Shown here piece by piece: positions 34,711-42,606 of a stretch of 64,000 nucleotides of DNA; positions within the stretch are counted from its first letter, which is position 1, and each line of letters starts with the position of its first letter. The notes beneath the pieces were generated by a model. It was not told where the DNA came from and searched no databases. It was given only the letters and a program-made list of their open reading frames with translations. This DNA is from Acidimicrobiia bacterium (GTDB lineage Bacteria > Actinomycetota > Acidimicrobiia > Acidimicrobiales > Acidimicrobilacustridaceae), in the NCBI GenBank assembly GCA_020832495.1, contig JAFIEP010000023.1, positions 1 through 64,000 of the forward strand, written 5' to 3'. A program made the translations under genes and the position numbers.

Positions 34711-36318
34711 GTGAGCATCTACGTCGCCGAGGAGTTCTCCCCGGAAGAGGCGGACATCCTCCGGCGCTACTTCACCAACCTCGACGGGCCGGTGTTCGCC
34801 CTCGTGAACCTGCCCGAGGTGGTCAAGGGCGCGCTGTTCGCCCGGTACTCGCGCTCGTCGAAGAGCCTGCGGCGCCTGTTCCTCGACGAGTTCGTCCACG
34901 AACTCGACATCTCTGGCGACGTGACCATCGACGCCACGGTGGGCCTCCGCCGAGCCGAGGAACTCTACGACCGGGTCTTCTTCGAGTACGGCGACGACTC
35001 GGTGGCCCAGCTCGGCGGTGTGCACCTGGCCTGTGAGCAGGCCTCCAACCTGCTCACCAAGGTGCTCGAGTGGGGTCGGCTCATGTCGTACCTCGAGCAG
35101 TCCACTCGCTACATCGCCTACGACTCGCGCATCGGCGGGCGCTACCGGTACCTGCGCGACCTCGACGTGCTCGGCTCGTCCCTCGGCACCCGCTACGTGG
35201 GGGACATGGACCGGCTCTTCGACGTCTACGCCGCCCTGCTGCCCCGGCTGGGGGACTTCTTCCGCGAGCACGTGCCCAAGGCCCCGGGGGACTCGGACTT
35301 CGCCTACCGGCAGGCCGTGCGGGCTCGGGCGTTCGATACCCTTCGGGGGTTGTTGCCCGCCGCGTCGCTGTCGAACGTGGGCATCTACGGCACCGGACAG
35401 GGCTACGAGGCGCTACTGCTGCGCATGCGCTCCCACTGGTTGCCCGAGGCACGCACGTACGCCGATCTGATGCTCACCGAGCTGCGCAAGGTGGTGCCGT
35501 CGTTCCTGAAGCGCGTCGATCTGCCCGACCGCGGGGAGCGTTGGAGCCAGTACCTGGCCGACAACCACCAGGCCATGGCAGCCACCGCCGCGGCACTGTT
35601 CCCGCCGGCCACGGTGCGGGCCGACGCCGCGCCGGTGGTGACGCTGGTCGATCACGATCCCGACGGCGAGACGAAGATGATCGCCGCCATGCTCTACCCC
35701 TACACGTCGCTGCCGGAGCGGCAGATCGAGGAGCGGGTGCGGTCCATGCCGGCCGACGAGAAGCGGTCGGTGGTGCGGGCCTACGTGGGGGATCGGAGCA
35801 ATCGTCGTCACAAGCCGGGCCGTGCGCTCGAGCGCACCGACTACCGCTTCGACGTGCTGGCCGACTACGGCGCCTTCCGCGACCTGCAGCGGCACCGCAT
35901 GCTCACCCTCGAGTGGCAGCCGCTGACACCCCACCACGGCTACACGCGACCCGAAGCGGTGGACCTCGCCGGCGAGACCGAGGCCTTCGACGGCGCCATG
36001 GAGCGCTCCGCAGCGCTGTACGAGGCGATGGTGGACGACTTCCCGGCTCAGGCGTCCTACGCCGTGGCCCTGGCCTACAAGGTGCGTTTCGTCATGCAGT
36101 GCAACGCCCGCGAGGCCATGCACATGCTCGAGCTGCGCACCACGCCCCAGGGTCACCCGGCCTACCGCCACGTGGCCCAGGAGATGCACCGCCTGATCGC
36201 CGAGGAGGCCGGCCACCCCTTCGTCGCCGAGATGATGTCGTTCGTCGACCATGCCGGTGAGCCGGAGCTGGGCCGACTCGACGCGGAACGCCGGGCAGAA
36301 GCCCGCCGACAAGGCTGA
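34711..36318 (+). CDS. Tandem ThyX-like (FAD-dependent thymidylate synthase fold) protein
   Basis: 535 residues, about twice the length of ThyX. The N-terminal copy contains ALFARYSRSSKSLRRLFLDE and SYLEQSTRYIAYD; the C-terminal copy contains FRDLQRHRMLTLEWQPLTPH and NAREAMHMLELRTTPQGHPA. The true ThyX signature RHRxxSxNxxSxRY is altered in both halves (the second keeps RHR but has T and W where serines are expected), so thymidylate synthesis is doubtful. The family is known in actinobacteria and is generally called thymidylate-synthase-like; the reaction is unknown. Flavin binding seems possible. Confidence 0.75.
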   Translation: MSIYVAEEFSPEEADILRRYFTNLDGPVFALVNLPEVVKGALFARYSRSSKSLRRLFLDEFVHELDISGDVTIDATVGLRRAEELYDRVFFEYGDDSVAQLGGVHLACEQASNLLTKVLEWGRLMSYLEQSTRYIAYDSRIGGRYRYLRDLDVLGSSLGTRYVGDMDRLFDVYAALLPRLGDFFREHVPKAPGDSDFAYRQAVRARAFDTLRGLLPAASLSNVGIYGTGQGYEALLLRMRSHWLPEARTYADLMLTELRKVVPSFLKRVDLPDRGERWSQYLADNHQAMAATAAALFPPATVRADAAPVVTLVDHDPDGETKMIAAMLYPYTSLPERQIEERVRSMPADEKRSVVRAYVGDRSNRRHKPGRALERTDYRFDVLADYGAFRDLQRHRMLTLEWQPLTPHHGYTRPEAVDLAGETEAFDGAMERSAALYEAMVDDFPAQASYAVALAYKVRFVMQCNAREAMHMLELRTTPQGHPAYRHVAQEMHRLIAEEAGHPFVAEMMSFVDHAGEPELGRLDAERRAEARRQG

Positions 36319-36418
36319 ACGCGGCGATCGAGCGATTCCGCGGCGCTCGGCTGGCGCGACCCGCCGGTGCGGTGTGTATCCTCCGGCCCGACCTCCCGAT
36401 GTCCGACCCAGAGGCACA

Positions 36419-36952
36419 ATGGCTGACGACGACCTGAACGACGACGAACTCGACGACGACGTCCCCGATCTCGACGAGGACGTGGTGGATGACGACCTGC
36501 TCGAGGACGACGACGATGACGTCGTGGCGGTCGTGCCCGACGAGGACGACGACGATGACGTCGTGGCGGTCGTCGACGATGACGATGACGACGAGGACGA
36601 GCCGGCACCGGCGGGCAAGAAGAAGGCCGGGGACGCCGTCGACGACGATGACGACGACGAACTCGATCCCGACGACGTCGAAGCCGATCTCGACGCCATC
36701 CTCAAGGACCGCATCGCCGCGGCGGAGGACGACGACGACGAAGAGGACGAGCCGACCGTGGCCGAGCCCCGGGCCACCGGCGAGGTGGCTGACGGGGTGG
36801 CCCCCAAGCGGGCCAACGAGTTCATGTGCACCGGCTGTTTCCTGCTCGTCAACCGCGCCCAGTTCGGTCCTCTCGACGCGCTGGAGTGTCCGGTGGGGGA
36901 CAGTTCGTGTCCCGCTATCGAGCGGATCCTGGCCGAGAGCGGCGGTAGCTGA
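36419..36952 (+). CDS. Acidic DUF4193-like protein
   Basis: 177 residues. The first 120 are nearly all Asp/Glu/Val with poly-Asp blocks; the C-terminal ANEFMCTGCFLLVNRAQFG followed by a second Cys pair (LECPVG, SSCPAI) resembles DUF4193, a small actinobacterial family with a CxxCF site that may bind zinc. LDAILKDRI also fits that family. The acidic part contains an in-frame 39-base duplication at 36503-36573. Function unknown; acidic tails of this type can bind basic proteins. Confidence 0.7.
   Translation: MADDDLNDDELDDDVPDLDEDVVDDDLLEDDDDDVVAVVPDEDDDDDVVAVVDDDDDDEDEPAPAGKKKAGDAVDDDDDDELDPDDVEADLDAILKDRIAAAEDDDDEEDEPTVAEPRATGEVADGVAPKRANEFMCTGCFLLVNRAQFGPLDALECPVGDSSCPAIERILAESGGS
36503..36573 (+). 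repeat. 39-base in-frame tandem repeat in the acidic gene
   Basis: A 32-base sequence recurs with a 39-base period (36503-36534 and 36542-36573), encoding EDDDDDVVAVV twice. Recent slippage or selection for the repeat. Confidence 0.7.
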
Positions 36953-37013
36953 CGACGCGCTGGATCGGCGATGATTTCCCCAGAGCCCCGAGCGTGAGGG
37001 ATCATCGAGAGCA

Positions 37014-37595
37014 ATGACCGACCAGGAGCCACCCAGGAACCCGCTCGAGAGCGCGGTGGAGCTGACCGTCTACGCGCCCCTCGGGTTCGTGCTCGAGGCC
37101 CCGAACCTGCTGCCGCGCTTCGTCGAGCGCGGACGCAACCAGGTGGCGCTGGCCCGTGTGGTCGGCAAGTTCGCCGTCCGCAAGGGCCGTGAGGACGTCG
37201 AGGCCCTGCTGCTGGACCGCCAGGCACAGCTCACCGAGCTGCTGCGGGCCGTGGGTGTCGTCCCGCCGGTGCCGTCGGCGCCGGTGCGGCCCTCGACCGC
37301 TGCGGGCCATTCGAGCGGCACGGACGCCGACTCTGAGGTCGCCGACGGGGCCGAGTCAACGAGCGGCCCGCGGCGTGCAGCGGCGGCCCCGCGTCCGGTG
37401 GCCACGGCCAACGACTCGGGCATCGCGACCGACGAGCTGGCCATCCCCGGCTACGACACGCTGGCTGCATCGCAGGTGGTGCCCCGCCTGGCCAGCCTCG
37501 AGGCCGAGGAACTCGAAGCCATCCGCCAGTACGAGGCCGGCACCCGCGGGCGACGGACCATCCTGTCGAAGATCGCCCAGCTGCAGTCGGCCTGA
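37014..37595 (+). CDS. Conserved actinobacterial protein with C-terminal helical motif
   Basis: 193 residues. The N-terminal part (ESAVELTVYAPLGFVLEAPN, LLPRFVERGRNQVALARVVG) looks like an amphipathic membrane-surface region, as in proteins reported on lipid droplets of rhodococci. After a disordered Ala/Thr spacer, a C-terminal module (DELAIPGYDTLAASQVVPRL, then LEAEELEAIRQYE) is found at the end of several actinobacterial proteins of unknown function. Separated by one base from the GNAT gene. Confidence 0.65.
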   Translation: MTDQEPPRNPLESAVELTVYAPLGFVLEAPNLLPRFVERGRNQVALARVVGKFAVRKGREDVEALLLDRQAQLTELLRAVGVVPPVPSAPVRPSTAAGHSSGTDADSEVADGAESTSGPRRAAAAPRPVATANDSGIATDELAIPGYDTLAASQVVPRLASLEAEELEAIRQYEAGTRGRRTILSKIAQLQSA

Positions 37596-37596
37596 G

Positions 37597-38070
37597 ATGG
37601 AGCGAGCCCGCGACGCCCAACCAGATGACCTGCCGGCACTGGCCGACATGGCGGCCGACGCAGTGGCCGAGCAGTGCGACGCACGAGGTGGCTGGGTGTG
37701 GTCCCGGAGAGAGGCTCGAGCCCTGCCGCTGGAGCGTTCGCTGCAAGCGGCGATCGAGAACCCTGAGGCGATCGTGGTGATCGGAGACCTGGACGACGCG
37801 CCCGTCGGGTACGCCGTGGCCCACCTGGAGCTGCTGCGCACCGGCGAGCCGCTGGCGGTGGTGGAGGACATCTACGTCCATCCTGACGGGCGGGGCGTCG
37901 GGTTGGGCGAGGCCATGATGGACCGGGTAGTGGCCTGGGCCACCGAGCACGACTGCGTCGGGATCGACGCCTTCGTCCTGCCCGGCAACCGTCAGAGCAA
38001 GAACTTCTTCGAGACGTTCGGGCTCACGGCCCGAGCCATCCTGGTCCACCGTCGGCTGCGGGACGACTGA
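37597..38070 (+). CDS. GNAT-family N-acetyltransferase
   Basis: 157 residues. The acetyl-CoA loop GRGVGLGEAMMDRVVAWA is preceded by VVEDIYVHPDG, the usual beta4-alpha3 of GNATs, and followed by NRQSKNFFETFGL. Acceptor unknown. Two bases separate it from the Nudix gene; both probably belong to one operon with the gene at 37014. Confidence 0.85.
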   Translation: MERARDAQPDDLPALADMAADAVAEQCDARGGWVWSRREARALPLERSLQAAIENPEAIVVIGDLDDAPVGYAVAHLELLRTGEPLAVVEDIYVHPDGRGVGLGEAMMDRVVAWATEHDCVGIDAFVLPGNRQSKNFFETFGLTARAILVHRRLRDD

Positions 38071-38072
38071 AC

Positions 38073-38480
38073 GTGGCCGCCGTGCGCCCTGAGCTGTGCG
38101 TGGGCGCCGTGGTGGTCGCCGAGGATCGCCTCCTGCTCATCCGCCGGGGCCACGGCCCCGCAGCGGGGGAGTGGTCCGTGCCCGGCGGACGGGTGGAGTG
38201 GGGCGAGACCATGGCGGAGGCCGTGGTGCGCGAACTGCGGGAGGAGACCGGCCTCGAGGGCGTCTGCGGCGAACTGGTCGGGTGGGTCGAGCGCATCGAC
38301 GACGACGACCACTTCGTGATCGCCGACTTTGCCGTGGTGGTGCTCGGCGGGGAACTGGTCGCCGGATCCGACGCCGCCGAGGTGGCCTGGGTGCCGTTGT
38401 GGGACGTGGCCGAGCAGCGCCTGGTGGCGGGTCTGGCTGAGTTCCTGGCCGACCACGGCATCATCGACACGTTCACCTGA
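38073..38480 (+). CDS. Nudix hydrolase
   Basis: 135 residues with a complete Nudix box, GGRVEWGETMAEAVVRELRE followed by ETGL (Gx5Ex7REUxEExGU). The preceding RRGHGPAAGEWSVPGG positions the diphosphate. Would hydrolyse a nucleoside diphosphate derivative such as ADP-ribose or an oxidised nucleotide. GTG start just after the GNAT stop. Confidence 0.88.
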   Translation: MAAVRPELCVGAVVVAEDRLLLIRRGHGPAAGEWSVPGGRVEWGETMAEAVVRELREETGLEGVCGELVGWVERIDDDDHFVIADFAVVVLGGELVAGSDAAEVAWVPLWDVAEQRLVAGLAEFLADHGIIDTFT

Positions 38481-38538
38481 GCGAGCGCTCAGAGCCCACG
38501 AGGGCCCGACCCTTGCACCCACCGTGCGTGCTCGTGGG

Positions 38539-38630
38539 CCTTTCCCGCGAACTGCCGGCGATCTGAACCTTTCCCGCGAACTGCCGGCGATCTGAGCTCG
38601 ATTGAGCGCGAATCGCCGGCAGTTGAAGGG
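38539..38630. repeat. 28-base direct repeat plus inverted copy between convergent genes
   Basis: A 28-base unit starting CCTTTCCCGCGAACTGCC occurs at 38539-38566 and 38568-38595. Its core AACTGCCGGCGAT (38579-38591) then appears inverted as ATCGCCGGCAGTT at 38612-38624, so the second copy can pair into a 13-base hairpin. Between convergent genes it probably acts as a bidirectional terminator, and could be a dispersed REP-like element. A further inverted pair (GCCCACGAG 38494-38502, CTCGTGGGC 38531-38539) precedes it. Confidence 0.6.
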
Positions 38631-38660
38631 CTGTTGGTGGTCAGCGACCGGTGTGGGGGC

Positions 38661-39422
38661 TCAGCGGCCCTTCCACACCGGGGGGCGCTTCTCGATGAAG
38701 GCGGTCAGGCCCTCGGAGAAGTCCTCGCTGCCGGCGAGTTCCATCATGGCTTCACCCGAGCGCGTGATGCCTTCCTCGTCGTCGGCGTCGACCAGGTCGA
38801 TCATGAGCTGGCGGGTCTTCTGCACGGCGAGCGGCGCGTTGGCCGTGACCTGCTCGGCCAACTCGACGGCTGCCTCGTAGGCGCTGCCGGGCTCGGCCAG
38901 GCGGTTCACCATGCCCAGTTCGAACGCACGAGCGGCCGAGATGGGATCACCGGTGAGGCCCAGTTCGAACGCCACGTTGCGGGGCAGCACCCGCGGCAGG
39001 CGGAACACACCGCCGGCGGCAGCCACCAGGTTGCGCTTCACCTCGGGGATCCCGAAGCGTGACTCCTTGGACGCGACCACTAGGTCGCAGGAGAGCACGA
39101 TCTCGAGCCCGCCGGCGAGGGCAGGGCCTTCGACGGCCACGATGATCGGCTTGGTGCGCTGGCGGGTCACGATGCCGGCGAAGCCACCCTTGGGGGTCAT
39201 CATCTCGCCGGCCTTGCCGGCATTGATGAGCTTCAGGTCGGCGCCGGCGCAGAAGAACTCCTTGGTGCCGGTGAGGATGCCCACCCACAGCGACTCGTCC
39301 TCCTCGAGGCGGTCGATGCCTGCCTCGATGCCGCTGGCCACGTCGCCGTTGACGGCGTTGCGGGCCTCCGGCCGGTTGATCCTCATGACGGCGATGTTGC
39401 CCTGGGTCTCGAAATCGATCAT
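38661..39422 (-). CDS. Enoyl-CoA hydratase/isomerase (crotonase) family protein
   Basis: 253 residues. Crotonase fold: INRPEARNAVNGDVASGIEA, FCAGADLKLINAGK (oxyanion-hole Ala-Gly) and AGGLEIVLSCDLVVASKESR, with Glu in FGIPEVKRNL as the probable catalytic acid. Acts on an acyl-CoA substrate, either in fatty-acid or ring degradation. Monocistronic with a clear promoter box. Confidence 0.88.
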   Translation of the reverse strand: MIDFETQGNIAVMRINRPEARNAVNGDVASGIEAGIDRLEEDESLWVGILTGTKEFFCAGADLKLINAGKAGEMMTPKGGFAGIVTRQRTKPIIVAVEGPALAGGLEIVLSCDLVVASKESRFGIPEVKRNLVAAAGGVFRLPRVLPRNVAFELGLTGDPISAARAFELGMVNRLAEPGSAYEAAVELAEQVTANAPLAVQKTRQLMIDLVDADDEEGITRSGEAMMELAGSEDFSEGLTAFIEKRPPVWKGR

Positions 39423-39428
39423 GGCGGC

Positions 39429-39434
39429 AGGCTA
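39429..39434 (-). promoter_or_regulatory. -10 box of the crotonase gene
   Basis: TAGCCT on the minus strand, 6 bases before ATG 39422. The 215-base gap to the next gene holds nothing else recognisable. Confidence 0.5.
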
Positions 39435-39637
39435 GCGGCTGCCCCCGAGGGCACAGAAAATGGCAGAGGCGCTGGACGGTCCCTTCTCGGCTGCCTCCGG
39501 CCAGCGACTACGGTGCTCCGTTCGTGAGCGACACCACCGGGGCGACAACCCACCCGAGGAACCGAGTGCCCAGTGCGCTTCGGGGTGACCGCTACCCGCT
39601 GGCGGACACGTCGATGGCGACGGCGAGGCGCTGAACG

Positions 39638-40213
39638 ATGGCTGACGTGGCGGCATCGGCGGGCACCGCAACGACGCCCCTGGTCGGGGTGTTCGACCTC
39701 GACGGCACACTGCTGGACACAGACCGGGCACTCGCCGACGCCTTCGTGGCGCTCGGCATCCGGCGCCAGGACGTCACCTGGGGCCACGTCCTGGCCGAGG
39801 AGTGCGCCCGCCTGTCCATCTCGGTGGAGGACTACCTCGACGCCTACGACCTCGAGCTCTCCCTGCCCTACCCCGGGGTGGAGGACCTCCTCGGCCGTCT
39901 CGACCGCTGGGCGGTGTGTTCCAACAAGCACCCGCGCCTGGGCCACGCCGAGCTTGCCCGGCTCGGCTGGGAGCCCGAGGTGGCGCTGTTCGCCGACGCC
40001 TTCGACGGACCGAAAGCGCTCGGCCCTGTGCTCGACGTGCTGGGCCTCACGTCAGCCGACGTGCTGTTCGTGGGGGACACGCACCACGACCGCAGGTGCG
40101 CAACGGACGTGGGCTGCGCCTTCGCACTGGCCGGGTGGAACCCGAGGGCAGCGACACTCGAGGACCCGGCCGCAGTGGCCACCCCTGCGGAGTTGCTGCC
40201 TCGGCTGCGCTGA
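39638..40213 (+). CDS. HAD-superfamily phosphatase (phosphoglycolate-phosphatase-like)
   Basis: 191 residues. Motif I FDLDGTLLDTD, motif II VCSNK, motif III lysine near DGPKALGP and motif IV FVGDTHHDRRCA, with a short helical cap after motif I. Likely dephosphorylates a small metabolite. Converges with the gene at 40233; 19 bases separate them. Confidence 0.88.
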   Translation: MADVAASAGTATTPLVGVFDLDGTLLDTDRALADAFVALGIRRQDVTWGHVLAEECARLSISVEDYLDAYDLELSLPYPGVEDLLGRLDRWAVCSNKHPRLGHAELARLGWEPEVALFADAFDGPKALGPVLDVLGLTSADVLFVGDTHHDRRCATDVGCAFALAGWNPRAATLEDPAAVATPAELLPRLR

Positions 40214-40232
40214 CGCCGCCGGGGCAGCGAGG

Positions 40233-41741
40233 TCAGGAGGCGGGCCCCTCGGACTCGCGTGCGGCCGGCTCGGCTGGAGCTGGCTCGGGTGTGGCCTGTT
40301 CGGCCGGAGCCGGCTGAGCGACACCCCGGTCGTCGAGGGTCTGCTCGCCAGCGTCTGATGGCGTGCTGGCCGCTGGTGGCGCACTCGAAGCTGGTGCAGC
40401 CGGGACCGGCGGCGGAGGGGGCACCGGAGCGGGCCGCGGGGGGCCGCCGGTTGGGGTGCTGGCGGCAGGCGCCAACCCGAAGGCGGCAGCCACCTTGGGC
40501 GTGCGCTCGGCCAGCGAGCGGACCGTGGTCAGCAGCTTGTCCGACGGCTTCGGCGGCACTGACTCCGGCGCCACCTGGGCACGGACCGGCGAGTGGGCCA
40601 AGGCGTCGAGCACGGTGCCGAACCGGTCGTCGGTGATGTCGGCGGTGAGGGACTCGGCGGTGGCCGCTGCCAGTCGGTTGCCGAGGTCGGGCGGGAAGGG
40701 CATGCCGGCCTTGGGTGGCCGCGACGACTCGCGCAGGGCACGGACGACCCGGCCCTCGTCGAGCAGTTCCACCACCTCGGCCAACCACTTGTCGTGCTCG
40801 GCTGCCACGCGTTCTGCCAGTGCCTGACGCAGTGACGCCGCCAGCTCGCGGGTCTCCTCGTCGCGGGTGTTGCTCTCAGCGGCCACCACCACCGACCGGA
40901 GGTCGCGCAGGTCGACGGTGGCCATCTGCGCCAGGGCGGCGTCGGCCTTGTCGCGCCACTCGGCGGCTTTGAGGTGGGGGAGGAGTTGTTCGGCCAGCGC
41001 CAGGATGGGCTCGGCAGGCACCGGCGGGCGACCGTCGGCCTTGGCCTGGGTGTTCTGCTCGTCGAGGGCGGAACGCACGGCAGGGATACCGCCCCTGAGC
41101 AGAGCATCGGCGATGGGCTGCTGCTCGGGTGCGAGCGAGTCCAGCAACGCTTGGCGATGGACCCGCTTGGCCTTCAGCCGCTTCGGCTTGGGCTTCGATG
41201 GTGGTGGCGGCCGGTTGTCCCGGCGATCCCCACTGGAGCGTTCGCGTCCGCGCTCGCCGTCACGGCCGCCCTGGCGGCGACGTCCGTCGCCTCGGCCGCG
41301 GTCTCCGCGACCACCGCCGTCACGTCCGTCGCGACCTCCGCGGTCGTCGCGGCCACCGCGGTCGCCTCGATCCCCACGGGGACCTCGGTCACGGGACCGG
41401 CCGCCACGACGCTCGCCGTCACGACCGCCGTCGCGTCCACGGCCGCCGCGCTTGGGAGCCAGTTGGGTGGTGACGGCCGGTTCGTCCTTGCCGGTGCCGA
41501 GGATCTCGAGGCGGCCGTCCTCGAGCGGGCGGCTCTTGCCCTTGGGGGGCAGGACGGAGTTCACCACGATGCCGTCCATTTCGACGTCGACGTCGACGCG
41601 CACCACGTCGCCCACGGACGCGCCGTCGGGCAACAGGTGGCCGTCGAGGACGCCCTTCGGTTGGCGGGCGCCCGCGGCACGCCAGGTCCAGGTGCCGTCA
41701 TCGCGGCTGCTCGTGAGTTCTACGTCGATACGGTTCGACAT
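40233..41741 (-). CDS. Large disordered Arg/Gly/Asp-rich protein
   Basis: 502 residues. A structured beta-rich N-terminus (RIDVELTSSRDDGTWTWRAA, VRVDVDVEMDGIVVNSVLPP) is followed by a low-complexity RGD/RGG-type segment (about 95-185, e.g. GDRGDRGGRDDRGGRDGRDG), a helical middle (ALLDSLAPEQQPIADALLRG, VELLDEGRVVRALRESSRPP) and a Pro/Ala tail. RG-rich segments commonly bind RNA or drive condensates, so an RNA-related role is my inference. I recognise no name. Confidence 0.7.
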   Translation of the reverse strand: MSNRIDVELTSSRDDGTWTWRAAGARQPKGVLDGHLLPDGASVGDVVRVDVDVEMDGIVVNSVLPPKGKSRPLEDGRLEILGTGKDEPAVTTQLAPKRGGRGRDGGRDGERRGGRSRDRGPRGDRGDRGGRDDRGGRDGRDGGGRGDRGRGDGRRRQGGRDGERGRERSSGDRRDNRPPPPSKPKPKRLKAKRVHRQALLDSLAPEQQPIADALLRGGIPAVRSALDEQNTQAKADGRPPVPAEPILALAEQLLPHLKAAEWRDKADAALAQMATVDLRDLRSVVVAAESNTRDEETRELAASLRQALAERVAAEHDKWLAEVVELLDEGRVVRALRESSRPPKAGMPFPPDLGNRLAAATAESLTADITDDRFGTVLDALAHSPVRAQVAPESVPPKPSDKLLTTVRSLAERTPKVAAAFGLAPAASTPTGGPPRPAPVPPPPPVPAAPASSAPPAASTPSDAGEQTLDDRGVAQPAPAEQATPEPAPAEPAARESEGPAS

Positions 41742-41750
41742 CGGACGGAC

Positions 41751-41756
41751 AACCTA
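41751..41756 (-). promoter_or_regulatory. -10 box of the RG-rich gene
   Basis: TAGGTT on the minus strand, 9 bases before ATG 41741. Confidence 0.4.
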
Positions 41757-41816
41757 CCGGCTGCCGTCGCGGCGGGCGAACTACGACCCGGCGCGGCGCG
41801 ACGTCGTCGGCTGCGC

Positions 41817-42239
41817 TCAGACGTCGAGCGGGTTGGCGACGTGCAATCCACGACGCTCCGCCGCAGCGCACAGCGCAGCGTCCGAGCTCGTCACCACGTT
41901 CGCCTCGATGGAGAGGGCTGCGGCCAGGTGCACCGCGTCATAGCCACGCAGCGCCTCGGATTCGGCCAGGTCCGCCGCCTCGGCGATCAAGGTGTCGGTG
42001 ACGGCGACGAAGGTGACCTCCTCGAGCAGGTCACCGAGTTCCGACGTGGCTGCCCGGAGCTCCCCAGCGGTGAGTCGGCCGCCGCGCTGGGCCGCGGCGA
42101 GCGCGGCTCTGGCCTCGACGACGGCGGTCGCCGCGCACGCCAGAACGTCAGCGGCGTTCCAGATGGCGTCGGCCGCGTCGGAGCCGTCCTCGGCGAGCAG
42201 GCGCTTGAGGAGCGTCGAGGTGTCGACGTAGGTGATCAA
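41817..42239 (-). CDS. vapC: VapC-family PIN-domain toxin
   Basis: 140 residues: D6 in ITYVDTSTLLKRLL, E in TAVVEARAALAAA, D in LRGYDAVHLAAALSI and SSDAAL near the end give the PIN acidic cluster. Start overlaps the antitoxin stop by four bases (ATGA). Complete. The GYDAVHLAAAL form is the common COG1848/VapC type. Confidence 0.88.
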   Translation of the reverse strand: MITYVDTSTLLKRLLAEDGSDAADAIWNAADVLACAATAVVEARAALAAAQRGGRLTAGELRAATSELGDLLEEVTFVAVTDTLIAEAADLAESEALRGYDAVHLAAALSIEANVVTSSDAALCAAAERRGLHVANPLDV

Positions 42240-42517
42240 CGGCGCTGTTCGGCGACGAGATCGCTGACCGACCCTCTGGGCGTGATGCGCTGCTTCGGGG
42301 GGCGACGGGTGACTCGCTTCGCGGGGCGCACGACGCCAGCGGCCACCAGCTCAGCGAGGCGGTCCGTGGAGTGGTCGAGCGCCGACAGTCGAGCCACCGG
42401 CTTGCCGCGGTCGGTGACGATGACCTCCTCGCCCGCTCGGACCCGCTCCAGGTAGCGGCTGAGATTGTTCTTGAGGTCTCGCACCCCGACTTCCACGCGA
42501 GGTGTAGCTACTGCCAT
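42236..42517 (-). CDS. Phd/YefM-family antitoxin
   Basis: 93 residues. EVGVRDLKNNLSRYLERVRA then GEEVIVTDRGKPVARL is a textbook Phd/YefM N-terminus; the basic tail (RPAKRVTRRPPKQRITPRG) would hold the VapC toxin. A -10 box precedes it, but unlike the pair at 3.4-4.0 kb I find no clean palindrome upstream. Confidence 0.88.
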   Translation of the reverse strand: MAVATPRVEVGVRDLKNNLSRYLERVRAGEEVIVTDRGKPVARLSALDHSTDRLAELVAAGVVRPAKRVTRRPPKQRITPRGSVSDLVAEQRR

Positions 42518-42523
42518 TGCCTC

Positions 42524-42529
42524 ACTGTA
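42524..42529 (-). promoter_or_regulatory. -10 box of the second phd-vapC pair
   Basis: TACAGT on the minus strand, 6 bases before ATG 42517. Confidence 0.5.
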
Positions 42530-42606
42530 GCCACTTCAACGCACCGGCAGCGGCCGGTGAACGCCGTACAGGCCGTGCTACCGTGCTCGCTCGAAGGGGG
42601 ATGTCG

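Noticed and set aside
34711-36318. Ordinary thymidylate synthase ThyX
   Set aside because: Twice the length, and the signature motif is altered in both halves.
38539-38595. Two 28-base direct repeats as a CRISPR array
   Set aside because: Only one base separates the copies, there are no spacers, and no cas gene is nearby; a terminator or REP-like element fits better.
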